Shown piece after piece: positions 57,476 to 64,000 of a stretch of 64,000 nt of DNA; the stretch's first letter is position 1; the number at the start of each line of letters is the position of its first letter. The notes beneath the pieces are model-generated. The model had not been told where the DNA came from and did not search any database. It saw only the letters and a program-made list of their open reading frames with translations. Origin of the DNA: Streptomyces sp. YS415 (GTDB taxonomy: Bacteria > Actinomycetota > Actinomycetes > Streptomycetales > Streptomycetaceae); NCBI RefSeq assembly GCF_023544665.1, contig NZ_JAMJFL010000012.1:124001-188000 (forward strand), written 5' to 3'. The position numbers and the translations under genes were made by a program.

Positions 57476-58212
57476 CCCCAGCGGCCCGTGCGGCCGAGGA
57501 GGAGGGCGGCGGCTGCCGTGCCGGCGGTGGAGGTGCGCAGGACGGTCGGGCCGAGGACGTAGGGGCGTGCCCCGGCTTCCTCGAACAACGCCAACTCCTC
57601 GGGGGACACGCCCCCTTCGGGGCCGACGACCAGCATGATCTCGCCCTCGGTGGGCAGTTCGGCGGCGGCCAGCGGCTCGGTGCCGCTCTCATGGAGTACG
57701 GCGGCGAAGTCGGCCTTGGCCAGAAGTGCCGCGACCTGCTTGCTCGTTGCCGCGTCCGCGACCTCCGGGAAGCGGACCCGCCGGGACTGCTTGCCGGCCT
57801 CCCGCGCGGTGGCCCGCCACTTGCCGAGCGCCTTCAGCCCCCGCTCCCCCTTCCACTGCGTGATGCAGCGGGACGCCGACCACGGCACGATCCCGTCGAC
57901 CCCGACCTCGGTCATCGTCTCGACGGCCAGCTCACCCCGGTCGCCCTTGGGGAGGGCCTGGACGACGGTGATGCGGGGCCGCGGCGCGGGTTCCTCGGCG
58001 ACCGAGTCCACCCGGACCGTCAGCCGGTCCTTGCCCTCGGCCTCCAGCACCACGCAGTCCGCCCAGCGCCCGGCGCCGTCGGTGAGGACGACGTCCTCGC
58101 CGGAGCGCAGCCGCTTCACGGAGACCGCGTGGCGGCCCTCGGGACCGTCGAGGACATACCGTCCGCCGGGGGCCGCGTCGAGGCGTTCGACCACGAACAC
58201 CGGAGCCGTCAT
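57472..58212 (-). CDS. rsmE: 16S rRNA m3U1498 methyltransferase RsmE
   Basis: SPOUT-family methyltransferase that modifies U1498 of 16S rRNA. 246 residues. The N-terminal PUA-like part is PVFVVERLDAAPGGRYVLDG, and the knot at the C-terminus has LVVGPEGGVSPEELALFEEA and VLGPTVLRTSTAGTAAAALL. The ATG overlaps the stop of the nitronate monooxygenase gene (ATGA). Part of the hrcA-dnaJ operon region, as in many Gram-positives. Confidence 0.95.
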   Translation of the reverse strand: MTAPVFVVERLDAAPGGRYVLDGPEGRHAVSVKRLRSGEDVVLTDGAGRWADCVVLEAEGKDRLTVRVDSVAEEPAPRPRITVVQALPKGDRGELAVETMTEVGVDGIVPWSASRCITQWKGERGLKALGKWRATAREAGKQSRRVRFPEVADAATSKQVAALLAKADFAAVLHESGTEPLAAAELPTEGEIMLVVGPEGGVSPEELALFEEAGARPYVLGPTVLRTSTAGTAAAALLLGRTGRWG

Positions 58213-59294
58213 CGCGACGCACCGCCTTCCGGCGAGGCCGACAACGCTGTCCTGGCGGCGGCGAGTTCGGCCGCCAGCACCTCGACCAGCTGCCCGGCGG
58301 GCAGTTCCCGTGCCATCCGGTGGCCCTGCCCCGCCCACAGCGCCATGCCCTGCGCGTCGCCCGCCTTGGCGGCCGCCTTGCGCAGCGGCGAGGTGAGGTG
58401 GTGGATCTCGGGGTACGCGGCGGGGGCGTAGGGCCCGTGCTCGCGCAGGAAGCGGTTGACGAGCCCGCGCGCGGGGCGGCCGGAGAACGCCCGCGTCAGC
58501 TGCGTACGGACGAACAGCGGGTTGGTCAGCGCCTGCTTGTGGACGGCGTGGGCCCCGGACTCGGGCGTCGCGAGGAACGCGGTGCCGAGCTGGGCGGCGC
58601 TCGCGCCCGCGGCGAGCACGGCGGCGATCTGGCTGCCGCGCATGATGCCGCCGGCGGCGACGACGGGGATGCCGACGGTCTCGCGGATCTGGGCGAGGAG
58701 CGAGAGCAGGCCGATGCCGGCGCCGTCGGTCTCGGGGTTGTCGCGGTGCGTGCCCTGGTGGCCGCCGGCTTCGACGCCCTGCGCGATCACCGCGTCCGCA
58801 CCGGCCCGCTCGACGGCCAGGGCCTCCTCGGCGGTGGTGGCGGTGACCAGGGTGAAGGTCCCGGCCCGCCGGAGCGAGTCGAGCACGTCACTGCTCGGCA
58901 CGCCGAAGTGGAAGGAGACCACCGGTACCGGGTTGTCGAGCAGGACGGCGAGCTTGGCCTCGTAGCCGTCGTCCCGCCCGCTGTCGCGGTCCCCGAGTTC
59001 GGTCTCGTACCAGCCGGCCTCTCCGGCGAGCTGGTGGGCGTAGACGTCGACGGCCGCAGGGTCCGCGTACTCCGGCTGCGGCATGAAGAGGTTCACGCCG
59101 AAGGGGCGGCCGGTGAGCCCCCGCAACTGCTTGATCTCCTGGTACATGCCGTCGGCGGTCTTGTACCCGGCGGCGAGGAACCCCAGCCCACCGGCCTCGG
59201 CCACGGCAGCGGCGAGGGCCGGCACGGAGACGCCGCCCGCCATGGGGGCCTGCACGATCGGAAGGGGAAAAAGATCGGTCAGTGCGGAGGACAT
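58209..59294 (-). CDS. Nitronate monooxygenase (NPD/2-nitropropane dioxygenase family)
   Basis: A 361-residue FMN-dependent TIM-barrel enzyme that oxidises alkyl nitronates or detoxifies related compounds. PIVQAPMAGGVSVPALAAAV starts the barrel; the catalytic His region is AQGVEAGGHQGTHRDN, and FMN phosphate binding uses VVAAGGIMRGSQIAAVLAAG and GASAAQLGTAFLATPES. The nearest Shine-Dalgarno (GGAGGAC) is 19 bases from the ATG and both it and the start codon lie in an inverted repeat. It sits between dnaJ and rsmE, 122 bases from dnaJ. Confidence 0.92.
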   Translation of the reverse strand: MSSALTDLFPLPIVQAPMAGGVSVPALAAAVAEAGGLGFLAAGYKTADGMYQEIKQLRGLTGRPFGVNLFMPQPEYADPAAVDVYAHQLAGEAGWYETELGDRDSGRDDGYEAKLAVLLDNPVPVVSFHFGVPSSDVLDSLRRAGTFTLVTATTAEEALAVERAGADAVIAQGVEAGGHQGTHRDNPETDGAGIGLLSLLAQIRETVGIPVVAAGGIMRGSQIAAVLAAGASAAQLGTAFLATPESGAHAVHKQALTNPLFVRTQLTRAFSGRPARGLVNRFLREHGPYAPAAYPEIHHLTSPLRKAAAKAGDAQGMALWAGQGHRMARELPAGQLVEVLAAELAAARTALSASPEGGASR

Positions 59295-59318
59295 GACGGC
59301 ATGTTGTCACGTCCTCCG
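59285..59318 (-). promoter_or_regulatory. Inverted repeat sequestering the nitronate monooxygenase start
   Basis: 13-bp arms with one mismatch (CGGAGGACATGAC / GTCACGTCCTCCG) around an eight-base loop. As minus-strand RNA, the Shine-Dalgarno-like CGGAGGACGUGAC pairs with codons 1-4, so the AUG is inside the stem. It could be an RNA switch for translation or a DNA operator. Confidence 0.55.
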
Positions 59319-59369
59319 AACAACCTCGAATCCACCCGTCCGTGTGGCATAGACCAGGGGCAGCGGCAG

Positions 59370-59403
59370 GCTCAACGCCCGTTGCAGGCGTCCTGCAGCA
59401 GCG
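59370..59403. repeat. Diverged copy of the dnaJ 3' end
   Basis: CTCAACGCCCGTT (59371-59383) repeats the last codons and stop of dnaJ (59416-59428) exactly, and the following 20 bases match at 13 positions; the offset is 45 bp. On the minus strand it would encode LLQDACNGR-stop against the true LKDAFNGR-stop. It lies just downstream of dnaJ; the rest of the 122-base gap holds no gene. Confidence 0.55.
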
Positions 59404-59416
59404 CCTCCGACCCGCC

Positions 59417-60553
59417 TCAACGCCCGTTAAAAGCATCCTTCAACCGCGAGAACAACCCCTGCTGCCCCGGCTGGAACTGCCCCTGGGGCCGTTCCTCGCC
59501 GCGCAGCTTGGCCAGCTCGCGGAGCAGGCGTTCCTGTTCCGGGTCGAGCTTGTTCGGGGTCTGGACCTCGACGTGGACGATCAGGTCGCCCCGGCCGCCA
59601 CCGCGCAGATGCGTGACGCCCCGGCCGTGCAGCGGGATCGACTGGCCGGACTGGGTGCCCGGGCGGATGTCGACCTCCTCCAGGCCGTCGAGGGTCTCCA
59701 GCGGCACCTTGGTGCCGAGGGACGCCGCCGTCATCGGGAGGGTCACCGTGCAGTGCAGGTCGTCGCCGCGCCGCTGGAACTGCGCGTGCGGCAGCTCGTG
59801 GATCTCGACGTAGAGGTCACCGGCCGGACCACCGCCCGGGCCCACCTCGCCCTCACCGGCGAGCTGGATCCGCGTGCCGTTGTCGACACCGGCCGGGATC
59901 TTGACCGTGAGGGTACGGCGGGACCGCACCCGGCCGTCACCGGCGCACTCCGGGCACGGCGTCGGCACGACGGTGCCGAAGCCCTGGCACTGCGGACACG
60001 GCCGCGAGGTCATGACCTGGCCCAGGAAGGACCGCGTCACCTGCGACACCTCACCGCGACCGCGGCACATGTCGCACGTCTGCGCGGAGGTGCCGGGGGC
60101 AGCCCCCTCACCGCTGCAGGTGTTGCAGACGACGGCCGTGTCGACCTGGATGTCCTTCGTCGTACCGAAGGCCGCCTCGTCGAGTTCGATCTCGAGGCGG
60201 ATCATGGCGTCCTGGCCCCGGCGGGTGCGCGAGCGCGGCCCGCGCTGCGACGCCGTGCCGAAGAACGCGTCCATGATGTCCGAGAAGTTCCCGAAGCCGC
60301 CCGCGCCGAAGCCGCCGGCGCCCGCGCCGCCCGCCTGGGACAGCGGGTCGCCGCCGAGGTCGTAGACCTGCTTCTTCTGCGGGTCCGAGAGCACCTCGTA
60401 AGCGGCGTTGATCTCCTTGAACCGCTCCTGGGTCTTCGGATCGGGGTTGACGTCCGGGTGCAGCTCGCGCGCGAGCCGCCGGAAGGCCTTCTTGATCTCT
60501 TCCTGCGACGCGTCGCGGCGCACGCCGAGAACGGCGTAGTAGTCCGTGGCCAC
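59417..60553 (-). CDS. dnaJ: Chaperone protein DnaJ
   Basis: Hsp40 co-chaperone that delivers substrates to DnaK and stimulates its ATPase. 378 residues with all type I domains: J domain with HPD (RLARELHPDVNPDPKTQERF), Gly-rich linker (QAGGAGAGGFGAGGFG), four zinc-binding CxxCxGxG repeats (CNTCSGEG, CDMCRGRG, CPQCQGFG, CPECAGDG) and the C-terminal substrate domain. The GTG follows the hrcA stop without a gap. This copy is separate from the dnaK operon, the second dnaJ typical of Streptomyces. Controlled through CIRCE/HrcA with hrcA. Confidence 0.96.
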   Translation of the reverse strand: MATDYYAVLGVRRDASQEEIKKAFRRLARELHPDVNPDPKTQERFKEINAAYEVLSDPQKKQVYDLGGDPLSQAGGAGAGGFGAGGFGNFSDIMDAFFGTASQRGPRSRTRRGQDAMIRLEIELDEAAFGTTKDIQVDTAVVCNTCSGEGAAPGTSAQTCDMCRGRGEVSQVTRSFLGQVMTSRPCPQCQGFGTVVPTPCPECAGDGRVRSRRTLTVKIPAGVDNGTRIQLAGEGEVGPGGGPAGDLYVEIHELPHAQFQRRGDDLHCTVTLPMTAASLGTKVPLETLDGLEEVDIRPGTQSGQSIPLHGRGVTHLRGGGRGDLIVHVEVQTPNKLDPEQERLLRELAKLRGEERPQGQFQPGQQGLFSRLKDAFNGR

Positions 60554-61570
60554 TTACGACTCCGCCAGGATCTGTCCGACGTACCGTGCCACTGCGCGTA
60601 CCGCTCCCATCGTTCCCGGGTAATCCATGCGGGTCGGTCCGACCACGCCGAGCTTGGCGACTGCCTCGCCGCCCGAACCGTAGCCGACCGACACCACGGA
60701 GGTGGAGTTGAGTCCCTCGTAGGCGTTCTCGTGACCGATGCGTACGGTCATGCCCGAATCCCCGGCCTCGCCCAGGAGCTTGAGGAGCACGACCTGCTCC
60801 TCCAGTGCCTCCAGGACGGGCCGGATGGTGAGGGGGAAGTCATGTCCGAAGCGGGTGAGATTGGCGGTGCCGCCGATCATCAGCCGCTCCTCGTTCTCCT
60901 CGACCAGCGTCTCCAGCAGTGCGGAGAGGACGGCCGAGACCGTGCCGCGGTCCTCCATGTCGAAGCCCTCGGGGAGGTCCTCGACGAGGGTCGGCACATC
61001 GGTGAAGCGCCGGCCCGCGATCCGGCTGTTCAGCCGGGCCCGCAGATCGGCCAGGGACGCCTCGCCGAACGGCGCCGGGCAGTCGACCATCCGCTGCTCG
61101 ACCCGCCCGGTGTCCGTGATCAGCACCAGCATCACGCGCGCGGGGGCGAGCGAGAGCAGCTCGACATGGCGCACGGTGGACCGGGTGAGCGACGGATACT
61201 GCACGACGGCGACCTGCCGGGTGAGCTGCGCGAGCAGCCGTACCGTCCTGGCCACCACGTCGTCGAGGTCGACGGCGCCGTCGAGGAAGTTCTGGATGGC
61301 CCGCCGCTCGGGCGCGCTCATCGGCTTCACGCCGGCCAGCTTGTCGACGAAGAGCCGGTAGCCCTTGTCGGTCGGGATGCGCCCGGCGCTGGTGTGAGGC
61401 TGGGCGATGTAGCCCTCGTCCTCCAGCGCCGCCATGTCGTTGCGGACGGTCGCCGGGGAGACGCCGAGGTTGTGCCGCTCGGTCAGGGCCTTCGACCCCA
61501 CCGGCTCCTCGGTGCCCACATAGTCCTGGACGATGGCGCGCAGCACCTGCAGCCTGCGTTCACTCAGCAT
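60554..61570 (-). CDS. hrcA: Heat-inducible transcription repressor HrcA
   Basis: Repressor of class I heat-shock genes. 338 residues: winged helix (RRLQVLRAIVQDYVGTEEPV, GSKALTERHNLGVSPATVRN), the conserved YIAQPHTSAGRIPTDKGYRL linker, and the C-terminal GAF-like and dimer domains ending GAVRAVARYVGQILAES. GGAGG lies nine bases before the ATG. It represses its own operon with dnaJ through the CIRCE element 50 bases upstream. Confidence 0.96.
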   Translation of the reverse strand: MLSERRLQVLRAIVQDYVGTEEPVGSKALTERHNLGVSPATVRNDMAALEDEGYIAQPHTSAGRIPTDKGYRLFVDKLAGVKPMSAPERRAIQNFLDGAVDLDDVVARTVRLLAQLTRQVAVVQYPSLTRSTVRHVELLSLAPARVMLVLITDTGRVEQRMVDCPAPFGEASLADLRARLNSRIAGRRFTDVPTLVEDLPEGFDMEDRGTVSAVLSALLETLVEENEERLMIGGTANLTRFGHDFPLTIRPVLEALEEQVVLLKLLGEAGDSGMTVRIGHENAYEGLNSTSVVSVGYGSGGEAVAKLGVVGPTRMDYPGTMGAVRAVARYVGQILAES

Positions 61571-61619
61571 CCGCGCACACCTCCAGAAGTCGTGCCCCCA
61601 GTCCCCCGGGGCTCCTCGC

Positions 61620-61646
61620 CTGGCACTCTGTCCGCCCGAGTGCCAG
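61620..61646. promoter_or_regulatory. CIRCE operator
   Basis: CTGGCACTC - 9 bp - GAGTGCCAG, perfect 9-bp arms with the standard N9 spacing, in front of hrcA. The outer two positions are C-T-G-G instead of the canonical T-T-A-G (consensus TTAGCACTC), a GC-adapted variant. Confidence 0.92.
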
Positions 61647-61731
61647 CGTTCCCGGCCCAGTGTACGGCGGTCGGGTACTGACCGGGCAAGGTCGGCCCGG
61701 CTGTGATGGGTCGTACAGCTAGCGTCGCGGT

Positions 61732-62457
61732 ATGACGGTGACTTGGGAAGAGCTGGGATGGGAGCGGGTCGCGGCGGGGGTGGGCCGGTGCCGGCTGCCC
61801 GGCTGGGACTGTACGGCGGGCCTGGTCGTCGGCGAGGGTAAGGCGCTGGTGGTCGACGCCGGGTCGAGCCTGACCGAAGGGGCACGGCTGCGGATGCGGG
61901 CGGAGGCACTCGCCGGTCACCGTGTGACTCATCTCGCTCTGACGCATCCCCACTTCGACCATGTGCTCGGTGCGGCGGCGTTCGCCGGGGCGGAGGTCTA
62001 CGGCGCGGTGGGCATCGACTCGGTGTACGGGCCGCACGGCCGGGCGGCGCTGCGCGCGGACGCGGTACGCCACGGGCTGGACGCGCGGGCGGCGGACGAG
62101 GCGGTGGACGTCCTCGCGCCGCCCCGGCACCACGTCTCCGGCGAGTGGACCCTCGACCTCGGCCCCGGCCGCCAGGTCCTGCTGGCGAACGTGGGCCCCG
62201 GCCACACGCCCCACGATCTGGTGGTCCTGGTTCCCGGCTCCCCGGAGGTCGTGTTCTGCGGCGACCTGGTGGAGGAGTCGGGCGACCCCCAGGCCGGCCC
62301 GGACGCCGTGCCGTCGCAGTGGCCGGCGGCGCTGGACCGCCTGCTGGCGCTGGGCGGCGAGGACGCGGTGTACGTGCCCGGTCACGGGGCGGTGGTGGAC
62401 GCGGCGTTCGTACGGGCGCAGCGGGACGCGCTGGCGGCCCGTTTCGGCGTGTCGTAG
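61732..62457 (+). CDS. MBL-fold metallo-hydrolase
   Basis: A 241-residue metallo-beta-lactamase-fold hydrolase. The metal motif is LTHPHFDHVLGAAAFAGAEV (HxHxDH at about residue 70), then the third His in NVGPGHTPHDLVVLVPGSPE, the bridging Asp in VVFCGDLVEESGDPQAGPDA and the last His in VYVPGHGAVVDAAF. No substrate can be assigned. No Shine-Dalgarno; TAGCGT ends seven bases before the ATG, so a leaderless message is likely. Divergent from hrcA. Confidence 0.9.
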   Translation: MTVTWEELGWERVAAGVGRCRLPGWDCTAGLVVGEGKALVVDAGSSLTEGARLRMRAEALAGHRVTHLALTHPHFDHVLGAAAFAGAEVYGAVGIDSVYGPHGRAALRADAVRHGLDARAADEAVDVLAPPRHHVSGEWTLDLGPGRQVLLANVGPGHTPHDLVVLVPGSPEVVFCGDLVEESGDPQAGPDAVPSQWPAALDRLLALGGEDAVYVPGHGAVVDAAFVRAQRDALAARFGVS

Positions 62458-62491
62458 GACCTGCTCCGGCGCTTCTCCTATCGTCATCCGA

Positions 62492-63307
62492 ATGCGCCAG
62501 TACTCTCCGGACCTGACCCCGCCGTGGAAGAAGCCCAAGCCGGTGCCCGAGGTCGAGGCGGAGCCCGGCCTGGTGGTCGAGGAGCCCGGCACCGGCTTCT
62601 GCGGAGCGGTGATCCGCTGCGAGGCGGGCACCGTGACCCTGGAGGACCGCTTCGGCAAGCACCGGGTGTTCCCGCTGGAGCCGCGGGGCTTCCTGCTGGA
62701 GGGCAGGGTGGTGACGCTGGTACGCCCCTCCGCGGGGGCTCCGGTACGCCCCACGCGCACCGCCTCCGGCTCGGTGGCCGTCCCCGGGGCACGCGCGCGC
62801 GTGGCCCGCGCCGGGCGGATCTACGTCGAGGGCCGCCACGACGCGGAACTGGTGGAGAAGGTCTGGGGCGACGACCTGCGCATCGAGGGCGTGGTGGTGG
62901 AGTACCTGGAGGGCGTCGACGACCTGCCGGGGATCGTGGCGGAGTTCGCGCCGGGGCCGGACGCGCGGCTGGGGGTGCTGGTGGACCACCTCGTGCCCGG
63001 CACCAAGGAGTGGCGCATCGCACAGCAGGTGACCAGCGACCACGCGCTGGTCGTGGGCCACCCGTACATCGACATCTGGGAGGCGGTGAAGCCGTCGTCC
63101 CTGGGCATCGCGGGCTGGCCGCGGGTGCCGCGCGGGCAGGACTGGAAGACGGGCGTGTGCCGGGCGCTGGGCTGGCCGTCGGAGAACACGGGCGCGGTGT
63201 GGCAGGCAATCCTGGCGCGGGTGCACTCGTACAAGGACCTGGAGCCGGAGCTGCTGGGGAGGGTGGAGGAACTGATCGACTTCGTCACGGACGGCGGTGG
63301 GAACTGA
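62492..63307 (+). CDS. DUF3097 family protein
   Basis: A 271-residue conserved actinobacterial protein of unknown role. An N-terminal basic/proline region (MRQYSPDLTPPWKKPKPVPE) is followed by a small beta-barrel (GTGFCGAVIRCEAGTVTLED) and a larger domain that contains RIYVEGRHDAELVEKVWGDD and VLVDHLVPGTKEWRIAQQVT; the EGRHDAE/D-x-D pattern recalls TOPRIM nucleotidyl-cleavage domains. It commonly lies beside hemW and hrcA. TATCGT lies eight bases before the ATG and there is no Shine-Dalgarno, so it may be leaderless. Confidence 0.85.
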   Translation: MRQYSPDLTPPWKKPKPVPEVEAEPGLVVEEPGTGFCGAVIRCEAGTVTLEDRFGKHRVFPLEPRGFLLEGRVVTLVRPSAGAPVRPTRTASGSVAVPGARARVARAGRIYVEGRHDAELVEKVWGDDLRIEGVVVEYLEGVDDLPGIVAEFAPGPDARLGVLVDHLVPGTKEWRIAQQVTSDHALVVGHPYIDIWEAVKPSSLGIAGWPRVPRGQDWKTGVCRALGWPSENTGAVWQAILARVHSYKDLEPELLGRVEELIDFVTDGGGN

Positions 63308-63353
63308 TCTCCCGGAAGGGCGGCAGGCCATGTGAGTGCCGCCCCGGGAGATC
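63306..63353. terminator. Bidirectional terminator between DUF3097 and hemW
   Basis: Seventeen paired bases in two blocks (GATCTCCCG/CGGGAGATC and GGGCGGCA/TGCCGCCC) with a three-base bulge and an 11-base loop; it begins at the DUF3097 stop and sits between two convergent genes. Confidence 0.8.
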
Positions 63354-63368
63354 AGATCCCCGGAGCGA

Positions 63369-64000
63369 TCAGTCCACCAGGTCCCGGACCACCGCGTCCG
63401 CCAGCAGCCGGCCCCGCAGCGTCAGTACCGCGCGGCCCTCCGCGTACGGGCCCTCCTGCAGCAGCCCCTCCGCCAGGGCCCGCCGGGCGGCCGTGCGGCC
63501 CGCCTCGTGCAGCAGGGACAGCGGGACGCCCTCCCGCAGGCGCAGCTCCAGCAGGATCCGCTCGACGCGGCGGTCCTCCGCCGGGAGCAGCTCCCGCCCG
63601 GCGCCCGGGGACCGGCCCGCCGCCAGGGCCGCCGCGTACGCCCCCGGATGCTTCACGTTCCACCAGCGCACCCCGCCCACGTGCGAGTGCGCTCCGGGGC
63701 CGGCGCCCCACCAGTCGGCGCCGCGCCAGTACAGCTCGTTGTGCAGGCACCGGCCCGCCTCCGAGGTCGCCCAGTTCGAGACCTCGTACCAGTCGAAGCC
63801 CGCCGACGACAGCACGGATTCGGCCATCAGATAGCGGTCGGCGTGGACGTCGTCGTCGGTCATCGGGACCTCGCCCCGGCGGATCCGGCGGGCGAGCTGC
63901 GTGCCCTCCTCGACGATCAGGGCGTAGGCGGAGATGTGGTCGGGACCGGCGCCGATGGCCGCGTCCAGCGAGGCCCGCCAGTCGTCGTCGGTCTCCCCGG
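63369..64000 (-). CDS. hemW: Heme chaperone HemW (radical SAM, CPDH-like), 3' part
   Basis: The C-terminal 210 codons of a gene whose start lies beyond the right edge. Family landmarks: PDHISAYALIVEEGTQLARR, YEVSNWATSEAGRCLHNELY, WRGADWWGAGPGAHSHVGGV, RWWNVKHPGAY and the C-terminal winged-helix-like region. HemW inserts heme into respiratory proteins and is often misnamed coproporphyrinogen III oxidase. The radical-SAM CxxxCxxC motif is outside the window, so it cannot be checked here. The frame is open to base 64000. Confidence 0.92.
   Translation of the reverse strand, partial: GETDDDWRASLDAAIGAGPDHISAYALIVEEGTQLARRIRRGEVPMTDDDVHADRYLMAESVLSSAGFDWYEVSNWATSEAGRCLHNELYWRGADWWGAGPGAHSHVGGVRWWNVKHPGAYAAALAAGRSPGAGRELLPAEDRRVERILLELRLREGVPLSLLHEAGRTAARRALAEGLLQEGPYAEGRAVLTLRGRLLADAVVRDLVD

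Noticed and set aside
1..64000. tRNA or rRNA genes, CRISPR arrays, transposases, prophage or a secondary-metabolite cluster
   Set aside because: I searched by eye for T-loop GTTCRANYC contexts with acceptor pairing, regularly spaced repeats, DDE transposase motifs, phage structural genes and PKS/NRPS motifs and found none. A tRNAscan or antiSMASH run would be decisive.

Overview
The window is chromosomal DNA of a Streptomyces or very close relative. The GC content is very high, third codon positions are almost always G or C, GTG starts and 4-base ATGA/GTGA overlaps are frequent, and the gene content is typical of the genus: glyS-znuACB-zur, uppS-recO, a SCO2521-2525-type cluster, leuA, era, phoH-ybeY, a tricorn protease, dnaJ-hrcA and hemW. 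From memory, the order follows the S. coelicolor glyS-to-hemW segment, with an accessory stretch (about 17-34 kb) before leuA. No rRNA, tRNA, CRISPR array, prophage, transposase or biosynthetic gene cluster was recognised.

Layout. 0-3.6 kb: a small zinc-finger-like protein, a GNAT acetyltransferase, an aldo/keto reductase-TetR pair under a strong palindrome, and a LysE exporter. 3.6-8.5 kb: glyS, then the Zur-controlled zinc importer znuACB and zur; the Zur box lies on the znuA start codon. 8.5-17 kb: one long minus-strand series, in transcription order SCO2525-like methyltransferase, SCO2524-, SCO2523- (variant P-loop), SCO2522- and SCO2521-like proteins, a two-helix membrane protein, a small protein, a 31-codon echo of the recO start, recO and uppS. 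This is the main uncharacterised system in the window.

17-34 kb is accessory: a GNAT, a secreted tripeptidyl-aminopeptidase-type hydrolase, a small phosphatase-like protein, a SigE-family sigma factor with a membrane partner, then a peptide-class ABC importer with a fused permease-ATPase. The importer is followed by a DapA/NanA-type lyase and a convergent secreted sialidase, which suggests sialic-acid scavenging. A NarL-type two-component system, an MMPL exporter and a TerB-like zinc-ribbon protein follow.

34-44.5 kb: leuA with a leucine-rich leader peptide, a protealysin-like protease with its emfourin inhibitor, a GH1 glycosidase, era, an unlinked PII protein, then the coupled minus-strand set phoH, ybeY, CBS/CNNM protein, MmcQ/YjbR protein and a zinc-less cytidine-deaminase relative. 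44.5-50 kb: PfkB kinase, glucarate dehydratase with KDG-dehydratase, and an MFS transporter. 50-64 kb: adenine/adenosine deaminase, RNase Z, HIT protein, tricorn protease, a lipoprotein, a multi-pass membrane protein, rsmE, nitronate monooxygenase, dnaJ, CIRCE-controlled hrcA, an MBL hydrolase, a DUF3097 protein and the 3' part of hemW.

The most unusual DNA-level observation is a set of gene-end echoes: short diverged copies of the first 20 or so codons of recO and of an ABC ATPase, each forming a 31-codon ORF just upstream of the full gene, and a weaker copy of the dnaJ 3' end just downstream of dnaJ.
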